DNA of 46,215 bases from Planctomycetales bacterium (GCA_030612725.1 JAUWNJ010000025.1:1-46215); one strand, 5' to 3'; positions 24,257-31,972 are shown, counted from the first letter of the stretch. Program-made: numbers and translations. The notes: generated by a model not told the origin, from the letters alone.

Positions 24257-24302
24257 AATATAACATCGTTACATATGTAACGCTGTATTATTTTTCACAA
24301 TA
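24257..24302 (-). promoter_or_regulatory. Candidate Rex operator and promoter region of the hydrogenase operon
   Basis: A perfect 16-base palindrome CGTTACATATGTAACG (24267-24282) extends to 22 bases with one mismatched pair. Its GTTA-N6-TAAC core agrees with the middle of the Rex box TTGTTAA-N4-TTAACAA. On the minus strand a TTGTGAA half-site lies a few bases further upstream (about 24295-24301), and a TATATT -10-like hexamer (24262-24257) lies downstream. The palindrome would then sit in the promoter spacer, a good place for repression. No strong -35 is seen. Confidence 0.5.
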
Positions 24303-24483
24303 TACTGTGCATTTTCGATATGTCAAGGTTTTCGGGGATTTTTTTTTGAGGCTTCGAGGATTGCTCTTTGTTGAAAATGTGCGTGCTTATCCGGAATCTA
24401 CAGGATTACACGGACGCTTGATCACGGATGTGGGTCTGGCACACCTCAAGGGTTTGAGGGTAGAATGCTCCTTACGTTTGCCG

Positions 24484-25497
24484 TTACTCGTGAGGGTTCG
24501 CCGCGGCGGGTGTGTCATTCAGCCCAGTCGTGATGTTGTGCTCATTGCAATATGCTGTGATCCGTCTGGAAACATTGGCCTCAAGATTGCGATACCAGAA
24601 CGCATAGTCGAACCTGTGATAAACACCCTCGGGGAACTGTCCGATATCCAGCGACTCCGGAGGCGTGGTAACCAACGCTCCGGTGCGAGGATCGACTTGG
24701 GCTGCGGCATAGTGCGGAACTTCCCGTTCGATCTTGCCGCTCGCCTTGTCGAAGAAAACAGCCCCAAGATTCAGGGACGCGGCCGCCGGTGTTCCATCCG
24801 TCTTCCAGTTCAGCGGGTTAATGCAAATCGCGTCTGGCAAGAGCACGGGTGACCCTGTAGCCCCCGGGGCCTGAGTGTTGTAGGATACGATCACGCCAGT
24901 ATCCTCTGCGTGCTTGGCTGGTTTCAACCAAGGATATTTCTGAAGGTCCGCAGCGGTTACGGAATAGCCGATCAGATAGGCCGCGATCAGTCGCTTCTGC
25001 AAGGCGGGGTCTTCAAGCCGTTTGCGCATCAAATCGATCAGCACCATCGATCCCTGGCTATGGCCCGCAAGAATGAAGGGGCGATCTCGGTTGAAGTGCT
25101 TCAGATAATAATCGAAGGCTTTGCAGACATCATTGGCCCCTATCTGAAAATAGGGATTCTGATATATATCCTTTGCGGAGTCCAACTGAGCAAAGGTCAT
25201 CTGTCGATAATAGGGAGCAAAAAGGTTGGCGAATGGGCTGTATACTCCCGCCTGGGCAACAAGAAGATGCTTTGCCCTGGCCTGAAGATCGGGGCGTCGA
25301 ATGTCCATGTTCCGCGGAGTCTTCTCGCCGTAGATCGTGGGGTAGACGTAGAAAACATCGACGGGTGTGTCAATATCATTTGGCTTGGCCAGCCAGTTGG
25401 AATTCACTGCATAGTCTGGACTCGATGAGTCACATCCTGCCAGCAAGATCGATCCGAGCACCAACAAAGAGCAGAGCACGATGATACGGTGTTTCAT
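24484..25497 (-). CDS. DUF3089 alpha/beta-hydrolase-like lipoprotein
   Basis: The 337-residue protein starts with a lipoprotein signal (MKHRIIVLCSLLVLGSILLAG followed by the lipobox Cys22). A DUF3089 domain follows: VDVFYVYPTIYG, YYRQMTF, and the nucleophile elbow GHSQGSMVL. DUF3089 proteins have an alpha/beta-hydrolase fold and are presumed esterases or peptidases; the substrate is unknown. The ATG at 25497 is selected for the signal peptide and AAAGGA upstream. It points away from the rest of its surroundings and has no clear functional partner. Confidence 0.8.
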   Translation of the reverse strand: MKHRIIVLCSLLVLGSILLAGCDSSSPDYAVNSNWLAKPNDIDTPVDVFYVYPTIYGEKTPRNMDIRRPDLQARAKHLLVAQAGVYSPFANLFAPYYRQMTFAQLDSAKDIYQNPYFQIGANDVCKAFDYYLKHFNRDRPFILAGHSQGSMVLIDLMRKRLEDPALQKRLIAAYLIGYSVTAADLQKYPWLKPAKHAEDTGVIVSYNTQAPGATGSPVLLPDAICINPLNWKTDGTPAAASLNLGAVFFDKASGKIEREVPHYAAAQVDPRTGALVTTPPESLDIGQFPEGVYHRFDYAFWYRNLEANVSRRITAYCNEHNITTGLNDTPAAANPHE

Positions 25498-25810
25498 AGC
25501 GAGTCCTTTCAACTGGGAGTTCCCGGATGAACTCCAGCCCACGACCATCGCGGACCTTTTGTGAGAGATTGTATCGCGTCTGCGGGGAGTATGCCAGCAA
25601 GTATTCGGCTCGTTCGAGGGAGGTAGCATCGGGCCGTTGTCGGGCCGCGATGCCGCTCGAAGTGACCTTCATACGGATCGCTGCACGCGATCCGCGCAGA
25701 CCATCCGCATCGCCTCCGTCTTCGCTTTGCTTCGCCGTGACGAGTAGTTCACAGCGTTGCCCGACAAGCGAAGCAGGCCCGGCTTCGCGGCTGGCACCGC
25801 TACGCCGTGG
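25498..25810. other. Intergenic region without recognisable gene
   Basis: This stretch between the DUF3089 lipoprotein and the tRNA shows open frames on both strands, but none has a ribosome-binding site with recognisable protein features. It contains several imperfect copies of CTTCGC/GCGAAG words (about 25720-25820), which continue into the hairpin beside the tRNA. I see no promoter or RNA gene that I can support. Confidence 0.5.
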
Positions 25811-25846
25811 CAGTCTTCGTTCGCCTAAAACGGCGAACGAAGACTG
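25811..25846 (-). terminator. Strong hairpin at the 3' end of tRNA-Ile
   Basis: A perfect 15-base stem (25811-25825 with 25832-25846) and a 6-base loop directly follow the tRNA on the minus strand. The stem reaches the last tRNA base. No T-run follows, so it is either a weak intrinsic terminator or a 3'-processing hairpin. Confidence 0.55.
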
Positions 25847-25917
25847 GGCCCTGTAGGATTTGAACCTACGACCAATGGATTATGAGTCCACTGCTCTAAC
25901 CGCTGAGCTAAGGGCCC
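25845..25917 (-). tRNA. tRNA-Ile(CAT), lysidine type
   Basis: The minus strand folds into a complete cloverleaf: a 7-bp acceptor stem (GGGCCCT with AGGGCCC), D-arm GCTC-AGCGGTTA-GAGC, anticodon arm GTGGA-CTCATAA-TCCAT, and T-arm GTAGG-TTCAAAT-CCTAC. The anticodon is CAT. The whole sequence resembles bacterial tRNA-Ile2 rather than initiator or elongator tRNA-Met, so the C34 would be modified to lysidine to read AUA. The discriminator is A, and no CCA end is encoded. Confidence 0.93.
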
Positions 25918-25965
25918 TTGTTCAATTGCCAATTTTCAATTGCCGATTGCCAATTGAAAGAAACA
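25918..25965. repeat. CAATTGCC short-word repeat
   Basis: Forward and inverted copies of CAATTGCC/GGCAATTG (TTCAATTGCCAATTTTCAAT and following) are packed into 45 bases upstream of the tRNA. It is one of a series of locus-specific word repeats in this window. Confidence 0.6.
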
Positions 25966-26041
25966 ACGGATTGTCAACCGTTGATTGCAATGATCAAGTT
26001 TATAGGTCTGCGCCGTTACGGTCAAGTTAGTTTGCACGAGA

Positions 26042-26380
26042 TCAGTGGTCGCAAATATTCTCTCCCGCCTGCAAAGCCCCGTTGATGTACGATTCCACCA
26101 GCCTTTCCGGTGTTTCGGACGGCGCTCCGACAACGACGGTGATTCCGCTTTGGGTGAATAATTCCTGGGCGCGATTACCCATGCCGCCGGCGATGATGAC
26201 GGTCGCCCCTTGCTCGTGAAGCCAACGGGGAAGTACGCCAGGCTCATGGCCCGGTGGCGTCAGCATCTCTGTTTCGCCCGCCTTCTTCGCAACTTCGTCC
26301 ACCTCTACAAGAGCGAACTGCTCGCAGTGTCCGAAATGCATGCTCAACTGCCCGTTGGTAAGTGGAATCGCTATCTTCAT
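26042..26380 (-). CDS. NifX/NifB-type iron-molybdenum-cluster-binding-like protein
   Basis: The 112-residue protein belongs to the dinitrogenase iron-molybdenum cofactor (NifB/NifX/NafY C-terminal) fold. It has the N-terminal MKIAIPLTNGQLSMHFGHCE, the central IIAGGMGNRAQELF and a Cys-Asp-His tail (GENICDH). Stand-alone members occur in many anaerobes without nitrogenase and may carry an Fe-S or mixed-metal cluster. The ATG at 26380 is supported by GGAGA 9 bases upstream. It lies downstream of a MinD-like ATPase on the same strand, as in other genomes where these families cluster. No nif structural genes are in the window. Confidence 0.85.
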   Translation of the reverse strand: MKIAIPLTNGQLSMHFGHCEQFALVEVDEVAKKAGETEMLTPPGHEPGVLPRWLHEQGATVIIAGGMGNRAQELFTQSGITVVVGAPSETPERLVESYINGALQAGENICDH

Positions 26381-26399
26381 GTTCGTGTTCTCCATAAAA

Positions 26400-26590
26400 G
26401 TTTGAAACATTCGTGTTTCATACGTAAATCCGAAATCCGAATTTCGAAATACGAAACAAATTCAAAATCATAAATTCAAATGCTCAAAACATTTTAATCG
26501 AGACTCGCTGTTGTTTTTCGTTTTGAGAATTTGAATTTTGGTGATTTGATATTGTTTCGTATTTCGTATTTCGATATTCGTATTTCTCCG
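26400..26590. repeat. AT-rich inverted word repeat (TTCGAAATACGAA type)
   Basis: Both sides of this gap contain repeated words: ATCCGAAATCCGAATTTCGA and AAATACGAAAC on the left, and TTTCGTATTTCGTATTTCGA on the right. CAAATTCAAAAT pairs with ATTTGAATTTTG further in. The whole segment can fold as one long imperfect hairpin between the NifX-type and ATPase genes. Confidence 0.65.
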
Positions 26591-26594
26591 TTAT

Positions 26595-27503
26595 TCACCG
26601 TTCTCTATTTCCCGTCAAAACCGACTGCACCTCTGCCCAAACCTGCTTGATTTCCGTCGCTGCGCCGTTGCTTTGATACTCCACGAGCGATTTTTTCTGA
26701 ATCTGCGCTTCAGTAACCGCGCGATCATAGCGGATTTTACCTGCCAATTTCAGGCCTCGCTCGCGGGTCTGCGTTTCGATTTGCGAGGCGACGTCCTCGT
26801 TCAAGTCCCATTTATTGATACATACGAGCGTTTCGATCCCGAAGTGTTTCGTCAGCTCGGTTACGCGTTGAAGATCGTGCAGGCCGCTGAGCGTCGGCTC
26901 GGTTACCACTAACACAAGGTCAGCGCCGGTGATTGAGGCGATGACCGGACATCCGATGCCCGGCGACCCGTCAATGAGAACGAGGTCCATCTTGCGGTCT
27001 TCGGCGATTTTTTTCGCTTGTGTGCGGACAATGCTGACCAGTTTGCCGGAATTTTCTTCAGCCACGCCGAGTTTGGCGTGAACCATAGGCCCGCAACGGG
27101 TATCGCAGATGAACCATTCACCATTCACCACAGGCCCGAACTCGATGGCTTTATCGGCGCAGAACCAGGCGCATACTCCGCATCCTTCGCAGGCGATTGG
27201 GTCGATACGATACGTCTTGTCGGTTTTGCCGTTTCCAGGTCCGTCGAAGAAGACCGCGTCGAAGCGGCATACTTCCTGGCACTTCCCGCAGGCGGTGCAG
27301 TGCCCGGTCTTAATCCTCGCGCGGGAGCCGCCGGAGAATTTCTCACGTTTGACGATGGTCGGATCGAGGACAAGGTGCAGGTCGGCGGCGTCCACGTCGC
27401 AATCGGCAAGCACCGCCTTATCGGCCAGGGCGGCGAACGATGCGACGATAGAAGTCTTTCCCGTCCCGCCTTTACCGCTGATAACAACTAATTCCTTTGG
27501 CAC
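26595..27503 (-). CDS. MinD/Mrp-superfamily ATPase with inserted 2[4Fe-4S] ferredoxin domain (copy 1)
   Basis: The 302-residue protein has a deviant Walker A P-loop, SGKGGTGKTS (9-18), the MinD-like DCDVDAADLHL, and the later IDGSPGIGCPVIASI and TEPTLSGLHDL. Between them (about 65-120) sits a ferredoxin insert with CTACGKCQEVCR and CEGCGVCAWFC. Such ATPases are thought to be Fe-S carrier or assembly proteins. The start is GTG 27503, with GGAG 7 bases upstream. It lies between the NifX-type gene and the CoA-disulfide-reductase gene. A second ATPase of the same architecture lies 2.2 kb upstream. Confidence 0.9.
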   Translation of the reverse strand: MPKELVVISGKGGTGKTSIVASFAALADKAVLADCDVDAADLHLVLDPTIVKREKFSGGSRARIKTGHCTACGKCQEVCRFDAVFFDGPGNGKTDKTYRIDPIACEGCGVCAWFCADKAIEFGPVVNGEWFICDTRCGPMVHAKLGVAEENSGKLVSIVRTQAKKIAEDRKMDLVLIDGSPGIGCPVIASITGADLVLVVTEPTLSGLHDLQRVTELTKHFGIETLVCINKWDLNEDVASQIETQTRERGLKLAGKIRYDRAVTEAQIQKKSLVEYQSNGAATEIKQVWAEVQSVLTGNRER

Positions 27504-27529
27504 AAAATATCTCCTCGAGATAACAACCG

Positions 27530-29287
27530 TCAGTTCTTATTGCGAACGATGTTTCTTTCTTCCGGCGTTGAACAGAACGTCTCAAGCGCTAGAATCCTTT
27601 TCCAGCGATGCAATCCGGGAATCTCTTTGCACTTCGCCGGCGACGCGGCGCAATAGACCATGTAACCGCCGCTGAGATTTCGCACGGTATAGCCAAGTTG
27701 CTTGAGTATCCGGCAGACGTAATAACTGCGGATTCCCGTGAGGCAGTACACAAAGAGCGTTTGGTCCTTCGGTAATTCCTTGAGGCGGTTTCGGACGTCG
27801 TCGATGGGGATGTTAACTGCCTCTTCGATATGCCCTCGGTGGAACTCGCCTTCCGTACGAACATCAAGCACAAATTCACCTTTCTCGATCAGCCGATTAA
27901 GGTCTTCTGCGTGGAATATCTCAATGTCGCCATGGATAATGTTGTCGGCCACGTAGCCGGCGATGTTCACCGCGTCCTTTCCCGTGCCGTACTGCGGGGC
28001 GTACGATAATTCAAGCCGGGTCAGGTCGAATACGGTCATTCCCGCATGAAGGGCAGTCGCCAGGACGTCGATTCGCTTATCGACACCGTCGATTCCGATG
28101 ATCTGAGCGCCGAGAATCTTCCCGTCCTTCGGCGAGAACAGGAGTTTCATCACCATCGGCGTAGCCCCGGGAAAGTATCCGGCGTGCGAGGCGGGATGCG
28201 TGTACGACTTCCGATAGGCGACGCCTTTGGCCTTCAGGCTTCGCTCGTTTGCGCCGGTCGAAGCCACGGACAAGTCGAATACCCGCACGATGTTCGTGCC
28301 GAAAGCGCCGGGAAACGAAACATCCTTTGCGAAGATGTGGTCCGCAGCCAGTCGCCCTTGCTTGTTGGCGATACCCGCCAGTGGCATCAGTCGCCGACCG
28401 CCCAGGACGCGGTCTTCGGTCTCTATGGCGTCGCCGATGGCATAGACGGACTCGTCCGTCGTTTGCAGGTGCTCGTTGACGCTAATTCCGCCTCGTTCGC
28501 CGATTTTCAGACCGGCCTGACGCGCCAGTTCAGTCTCAGGCTTGACGCCAATGGCGGAAATCACCATGTCGCAGGGAATCTGCCGGCCACCCCGGACGGT
28601 AACCACTAATTGATGCTCCCCGTTTTCGTGGAAGGACTCGACCGGACAACCGAGGACCAACTCGACGCCGCTGATCTGTAATTGCTGGTGAATCCATTCT
28701 GCCATCTCCCGATCCAGTGCAGGCATGACCTGATCCAGCATCTCCACCAGTGTAACGTGGATACCCAGGTGGCTCATATTTTCCGTCATTTCCAGGCCTA
28801 TGAACCCGCCGCCTACGACCACTGCCTCCTGCGGGTCCGTCTGCTCCACGAAGCCACGAATTTTTTCGGCGTCTTCTATGGTGCGAAGGGAGAATATCCT
28901 CGGGTCGTCTATTCCCGGTAGCGGAGGACGCACAGGCTCAGCCCCCGGAGAAAGCACCAGTTTGTCATACGGCTGGCGATAATTCCGTCCGGTGAGATGG
29001 TCCAAAACCTCGACAGTTTTTCCTTGTCGATCAATGGACAGCACCTCGTTCCTGACGCGGACGTCCACGCGGAAACGTCGTGCGAAACGTTCCACTGTTT
29101 CCACGAGCAGTTTGTCTCGCCTTTCGATTTCGCCGCTGACGAAGTAAGGCAGGCCACAATTAGCAAACGAGATGTGTTCGCCGCGCTCGATCATTACGAT
29201 TGTCGCGGACTCGCTGAGCCGTCGCGCACGGGCGGCAAACGACGCTCCACCCGCCACACCGCCTACAACTACAATAGTCTCCGGCAT
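27530..29287 (-). CDS. CoA-disulfide reductase-type FAD oxidoreductase with C-terminal rhodanese domain
   Basis: The 585-residue flavoprotein has an FAD site (VVVGGVAGGASFAARARR) and the redox-active single cysteine Cys44 in SFANCGLPYF. Further on it has an NAD(P)H site (EAVVVGGGFIGLEM), a dimerisation domain, and from about 470 a rhodanese domain with active cysteine in LFVYCLTGIRS. This matches CoA-disulfide/polysulfide reductase (CoADR-RHD, Npsr) proteins, which reduce CoA disulfide, persulfides or polysulfide with NAD(P)H. In this cluster it may deliver or remove sulfane sulfur for Fe-S work (inference). It is 26 bases upstream of the ATPase gene. Confidence 0.9.
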   Translation of the reverse strand: MPETIVVVGGVAGGASFAARARRLSESATIVMIERGEHISFANCGLPYFVSGEIERRDKLLVETVERFARRFRVDVRVRNEVLSIDRQGKTVEVLDHLTGRNYRQPYDKLVLSPGAEPVRPPLPGIDDPRIFSLRTIEDAEKIRGFVEQTDPQEAVVVGGGFIGLEMTENMSHLGIHVTLVEMLDQVMPALDREMAEWIHQQLQISGVELVLGCPVESFHENGEHQLVVTVRGGRQIPCDMVISAIGVKPETELARQAGLKIGERGGISVNEHLQTTDESVYAIGDAIETEDRVLGGRRLMPLAGIANKQGRLAADHIFAKDVSFPGAFGTNIVRVFDLSVASTGANERSLKAKGVAYRKSYTHPASHAGYFPGATPMVMKLLFSPKDGKILGAQIIGIDGVDKRIDVLATALHAGMTVFDLTRLELSYAPQYGTGKDAVNIAGYVADNIIHGDIEIFHAEDLNRLIEKGEFVLDVRTEGEFHRGHIEEAVNIPIDDVRNRLKELPKDQTLFVYCLTGIRSYYVCRILKQLGYTVRNLSGGYMVYCAASPAKCKEIPGLHRWKRILALETFCSTPEERNIVRNKN

Positions 29288-29387
29288 GGATTTTGATCCT
29301 TATGGTTTTTCAGACTATGTGTTCCCGTTCTCCACCGTCGGGCGAAAACCCTTCGCCCAGACGATTTGTCCCTGTTTAATAAGCCTG

Positions 29388-29582
29388 TTACGAAAACGGA
29401 CACGTCCCTGTCGGGCAACTCGAACTACCCGACGAGCCGGACTTTGCGGCGAAGGTCGAGAAAACTTTCTCGGTCTTTCCGGAACCGCACTTCTCGCACA
29501 CGTGGGCCTTTCTACTGCCGGCCTTTTCCAGAAAACTCGTTACGTGTCCGCATTTTTCACATTGATATTCAAAAACAGGCAT
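29388..29582 (-). CDS. FmdB-type zinc ribbon protein
   Basis: The 64-residue protein is a small zinc ribbon: MPVFEYQCEKCGHVTSFLEK, then VCEKCGSGKTEKVFSTF and a Ser/Gly-rich tail ending CPTGTCPFS. Two CxxC knuckles match the FmdB/CxxC_CxxC_SSSS family; the function of the family is poorly known. AGGAGA lies 8 bases before the ATG. It sits between the two ATPase-encoding halves of the cluster. The two tail cysteines could add a further metal site. Confidence 0.85.
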   Translation of the reverse strand: MPVFEYQCEKCGHVTSFLEKAGSRKAHVCEKCGSGKTEKVFSTFAAKSGSSGSSSCPTGTCPFS

Positions 29583-29617
29583 CGGTATTCTCCTAAATCT
29601 CTTCTAAAGAAGAAAAA

Positions 29618-29725
29618 TTTACCGCAGAGAACGCAGAGAGCGCAGAGAGTTTTATAAATGGTAAAAAGATTCTTCTGTTGTTTCTTCTAACATCTCTGCG
29701 GTCTCTGCGTGCTCTGCGGTGAGAT
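29618..29725. repeat. CTCTGCGG-type inverted word repeat
   Basis: The left side reads ACCGCAGAGAACGCAGAGAG and the right side CTCTGCGGTCTCTGCGTGCT, with more copies on each side, separated by about 45 AT-rich bases. The arms are inverted copies and could form a long hairpin between the FmdB gene and the second ATPase gene. Confidence 0.8.
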
Positions 29726-29733
29726 TCTTTTTG

Positions 29734-30579
29734 TTATACGCTCATTTCGGTAATTTTCTTCAGTAATCCCGTCAGCAGCGGCGTATAGTCGCTCAAAACG
29801 TCGCATATCATCTCACCTCGCGAGTATGCTTCGGCGATCCTCCGATCATCGGGTATCTCGGCGAGTATTTCAATCCGGCTCGATCGGCAGTAAGACTGCG
29901 TTTGCCGGTCGCCTACGTCGGCGCGGTTGATAACTACGCCAAAAGGCAACTTCAAGGCGCGAACCATCTCCACAGCCAATTTTAAATCATTCAGGCCGAA
30001 GGGTGTCGGCTCGGTAACAAGAAGCACAAAATCCGAATCTTTGACGCTTTCGATAACAGGGCAGGAAGTGCCCGGCGGGGCATCGATAATCACCAGGTCC
30101 ACTTCCGGTGCGGCTGACTTGACTTCTTTAATCAGCGGCGGACTCATCACCTCGCCGATATTCAGCAATCCTTGCACGAACTGGATGTCCCCGGCTTGGC
30201 CTGTCTCCAACGTGCCCATTTCGCGGGGAGTTTCGGTAATCGCATCAACCGGGCAGACCATCGCGCATCCGCCGCAGGCGTGGCACATTTCGGGATAAAC
30301 CAGGACCTTCTCGCCGACACAGACGATCGCGCTATACTGGCATATCTCGCCGCACTTTCCGCAATGGATACACTTAGACTCGTCCACCACTGGAATCAGG
30401 TTGCCGATCGGCTTGCTCTCGCTGATTTGAGGTTTCAGGAAAATGTGGCCGTTGGGTTCCTCGACATCGCAATCGAGATATGCGACGCTTTGACCGTTGC
30501 GTGAGGCTACGCAGGCCAGATTCGTCGCAACGGTTGTTTTACCCGTACCGCCCTTGCCGCTGGCGATTGCAATCTTCAT
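29734..30579 (-). CDS. MinD/Mrp-superfamily ATPase with inserted 2[4Fe-4S] ferredoxin domain (copy 2)
   Basis: The 281-residue protein has a P-loop ASGKGGTGKTTVA (6-18), DCDVEEPNGHIFL, DAPPGTSCPVIESV and TEPTPFGLNDL. The ferredoxin insert at 70-110 contains CIHCGKCGEICQ and CHACGGCAMVCP. It shares the architecture of copy 1, but the sequences differ enough that this is an old pair, not a recent duplication. Each probably forms part of a heterodimer or handles a different client. It is co-directional with and 21 bases downstream of the NifX-DUF5320 fusion. Confidence 0.9.
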   Translation of the reverse strand: MKIAIASGKGGTGKTTVATNLACVASRNGQSVAYLDCDVEEPNGHIFLKPQISESKPIGNLIPVVDESKCIHCGKCGEICQYSAIVCVGEKVLVYPEMCHACGGCAMVCPVDAITETPREMGTLETGQAGDIQFVQGLLNIGEVMSPPLIKEVKSAAPEVDLVIIDAPPGTSCPVIESVKDSDFVLLVTEPTPFGLNDLKLAVEMVRALKLPFGVVINRADVGDRQTQSYCRSSRIEILAEIPDDRRIAEAYSRGEMICDVLSDYTPLLTGLLKKITEMSV

Positions 30580-30600
30580 TGAGTTGATTCCTTCATGACC

Positions 30601-31263
30601 TTAATCTTCTTGTTCCATCTGCTTAATTCGTTCCTGAATTTGCTGCATCTGCCGGCTCATTGCCTCTGCCTGCTGCTTGAGCATGGCTAGTTCGTCGTCT
30701 TTGGTCAGATTCTGGGTCGGTGGTTGCGGTATCGGTGCAGGTTCCTGCGAAAAAGCAGCCCCCATGCCTCGCCCGCCGCCACGTCCCATTCCGCCGCCTC
30801 CACCTTGTCCCATTCCACGTCCCATGCCCATTCCTCTACCCGTCATTGCTGGTTGCTGCAAACCACCTTCCGGCTGGTTAGCAACCGATCCTTGTGCATC
30901 GGATATACCGGACTTGCTGGCTACATTAGGTTGACCGGCGGCGTTTAATTGTCCCGCCTTGAACTGTTCAACCACGTCTTCGGCCGCACCGCTGCATCCG
31001 ATAATCACCTCGATACCGGCGGCAGAGAGCGTCTGATAGGCATTAGGTCCGCAATTACCCGTCAGGACGAACTGCACAGACTTTCCCGCCATCAGTTGGG
31101 CCGATTGTATCCCCGCGCCGCCGCCCAACATCAGGTTGGGGTTTTCCAATGCCTCAAACTTCATGGTGTCGGTATCAACAATCAGGAAAAATGGGCAACG
31201 CCCAAAACGAGGATCAACTTTCGCATCCAGCGTCGGTTCCGTTGCGGTAATTGCTATGTTCAT
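30601..31263 (-). CDS. NifX-type domain fused to a Gly/Met-rich and coiled-coil (DUF5320-like) tail
   Basis: The 220-residue protein begins with a NifB/NifX-type fold (MNIAITATEPTLDAKVDPRF; LTGNCGPNAYQTLSAAGIEV; residues 1-115). A linker leads to a Gly/Arg/Met-rich segment (about 148-178: GRGMGMGRGMGQGGGGGMGR) and a C-terminal coiled coil (LAMLKQQAEAMSRQMQQIQE). The tail has the same plan as the adjacent DUF5320 protein. It starts at ATG 31263 with AAAGGA upstream. A metal or cluster carrier is the likeliest role. Confidence 0.85.
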   Translation of the reverse strand: MNIAITATEPTLDAKVDPRFGRCPFFLIVDTDTMKFEALENPNLMLGGGAGIQSAQLMAGKSVQFVLTGNCGPNAYQTLSAAGIEVIIGCSGAAEDVVEQFKAGQLNAAGQPNVASKSGISDAQGSVANQPEGGLQQPAMTGRGMGMGRGMGQGGGGGMGRGGGRGMGAAFSQEPAPIPQPPTQNLTKDDELAMLKQQAEAMSRQMQQIQERIKQMEQED

Positions 31264-31288
31264 GGTCGTTCCTTTCCAGTAAGCGCAC

Positions 31289-31326
31289 CAACCGGGGCTG
31301 CACACTACCCGTTGCGGCCCCGGTTG
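31289..31326 (-). repeat. Hairpin between DUF5320 and NifX-fusion genes
   Basis: CAACCGGGGC (31289-31298) and its exact inverse (31317-31326) form a 10-bp GC-rich stem with an 18-base loop, just upstream of the Shine-Dalgarno of the NifX-fusion gene. With no T-run it may adjust expression of downstream genes or stabilise the upstream message. Confidence 0.55.
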
Positions 31327-31347
31327 TGTTAACTATTGCGGTGTCGG

Positions 31348-31752
31348 TTATTTGTTTTTTTCGGAGGCCGATGCCTGGAGTTCTTCGATTCGCTTCCCGA
31401 TCTCTTTCAGGGCGTCTCCGAAGTACTCTGCTTGGCCTTTGAGCGCATCCAGTTCCTGCTCGACTGTTGCAGCAGGGCCGAACGGTGCGACGTTGGGCGT
31501 TGGATACGCCGGTGGCATACCGTATGCGGGAACACCCATCCCCGCGCGTTGCCATCCGGTCAGTCCGGTCGCGTAAAACTGGTTACGCCGTCCCCAACCG
31601 CCGCTACCGCCTCGACCTCGCCCAAAACCGCCGAAGCCGCGTCCGCCAACCGGATTCATATATCCGGGAGTCGAATACCCTGCGCAGTAACCGGCTGCGC
31701 GTCCTGTCATTGGTCCCATTCCTGCGGGTCCTGTTCCATTTCCACCTGGCAT
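31348..31752 (-). CDS. DUF5320-family protein
   Basis: The 134-residue protein has the family's opening MPGGNGTGPAGMGPMTGRAA followed by GYCAGY, a Gly/Arg-rich middle (about 40-56), and a predicted C-terminal helix/coiled coil (EQELDALKGQAEYFGDALKE). DUF5320 proteins are common in anaerobes next to NifX-type genes; their function is unknown. AAAGGAG is 8 bases from the ATG. It is the first gene after the strong promoter/operator at 31793-31838, so it probably leads the cluster. Confidence 0.85.
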   Translation of the reverse strand: MPGGNGTGPAGMGPMTGRAAGYCAGYSTPGYMNPVGGRGFGGFGRGRGGSGGWGRRNQFYATGLTGWQRAGMGVPAYGMPPAYPTPNVAPFGPAATVEQELDALKGQAEYFGDALKEIGKRIEELQASASEKNK

Positions 31753-31792
31753 GATTGTACTCCTTTCCGCCGAGTCTCGGCATAGTCATTTC

Positions 31793-31838
31793 ATTATGAA
31801 CCTACGTTCATAATAACATCGACCCGGAGGCGTGTCAA
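31793..31838 (-). promoter_or_regulatory. Strong promoter with overlapping palindromic operator for the DUF5320/NifX/ATPase cluster
   Basis: On the minus strand a perfect TTGACA (31838-31833) is separated by 17 bases from TATTAT (31815-31810). A perfect inverted repeat with 9-base arms, ATTATGAAC-N4-GTTCATAAT (31793-31814), overlaps the -10 and the start point. The TGAAC-N-GTTCA pattern resembles operators of ArsR/SmtB-type metal or redox repressors. No such regulator gene lies in the window. This is the cleanest promoter I can see here. Confidence 0.8.
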
Positions 31839-31903
31839 CTTGTATTGAATTTTTTTTCCGGTGGGCGGTATGCCGCCGATTATCCCCTTTAAAGGGGGGA
31901 AGG

Positions 31904-31972
31904 GGGGTTGTTGAAAAAGTCGCGGCACGGGCGACGCGTAGCATCACTACGTGAGACGCCCGTGCTACGTAT
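31904..31972. repeat. Partial MITE copy (one terminal repeat plus hairpin)
   Basis: GGGGTTGTTGAAAAAGT (31904-31920) equals the terminal repeat of the MITE at 44625. It is followed by a stem (CACGGGCG with CGCCCGTG) around a shorter middle. The second terminal repeat is missing, so this is a decayed or one-ended copy. Confidence 0.7.

Noticed and set aside
25527-25856. 109-codon plus-strand frame next to the tRNA
   Set aside because: Runs into the antisense of the tRNA and its hairpin, has no ribosome-binding site and a composition typical of a shadow frame.
26042-31752. Nitrogenase cofactor gene cluster
   Set aside because: NifX-type folds are present but no nifHDK, nifEN or full radical-SAM nifB; the families occur widely without nitrogenase.
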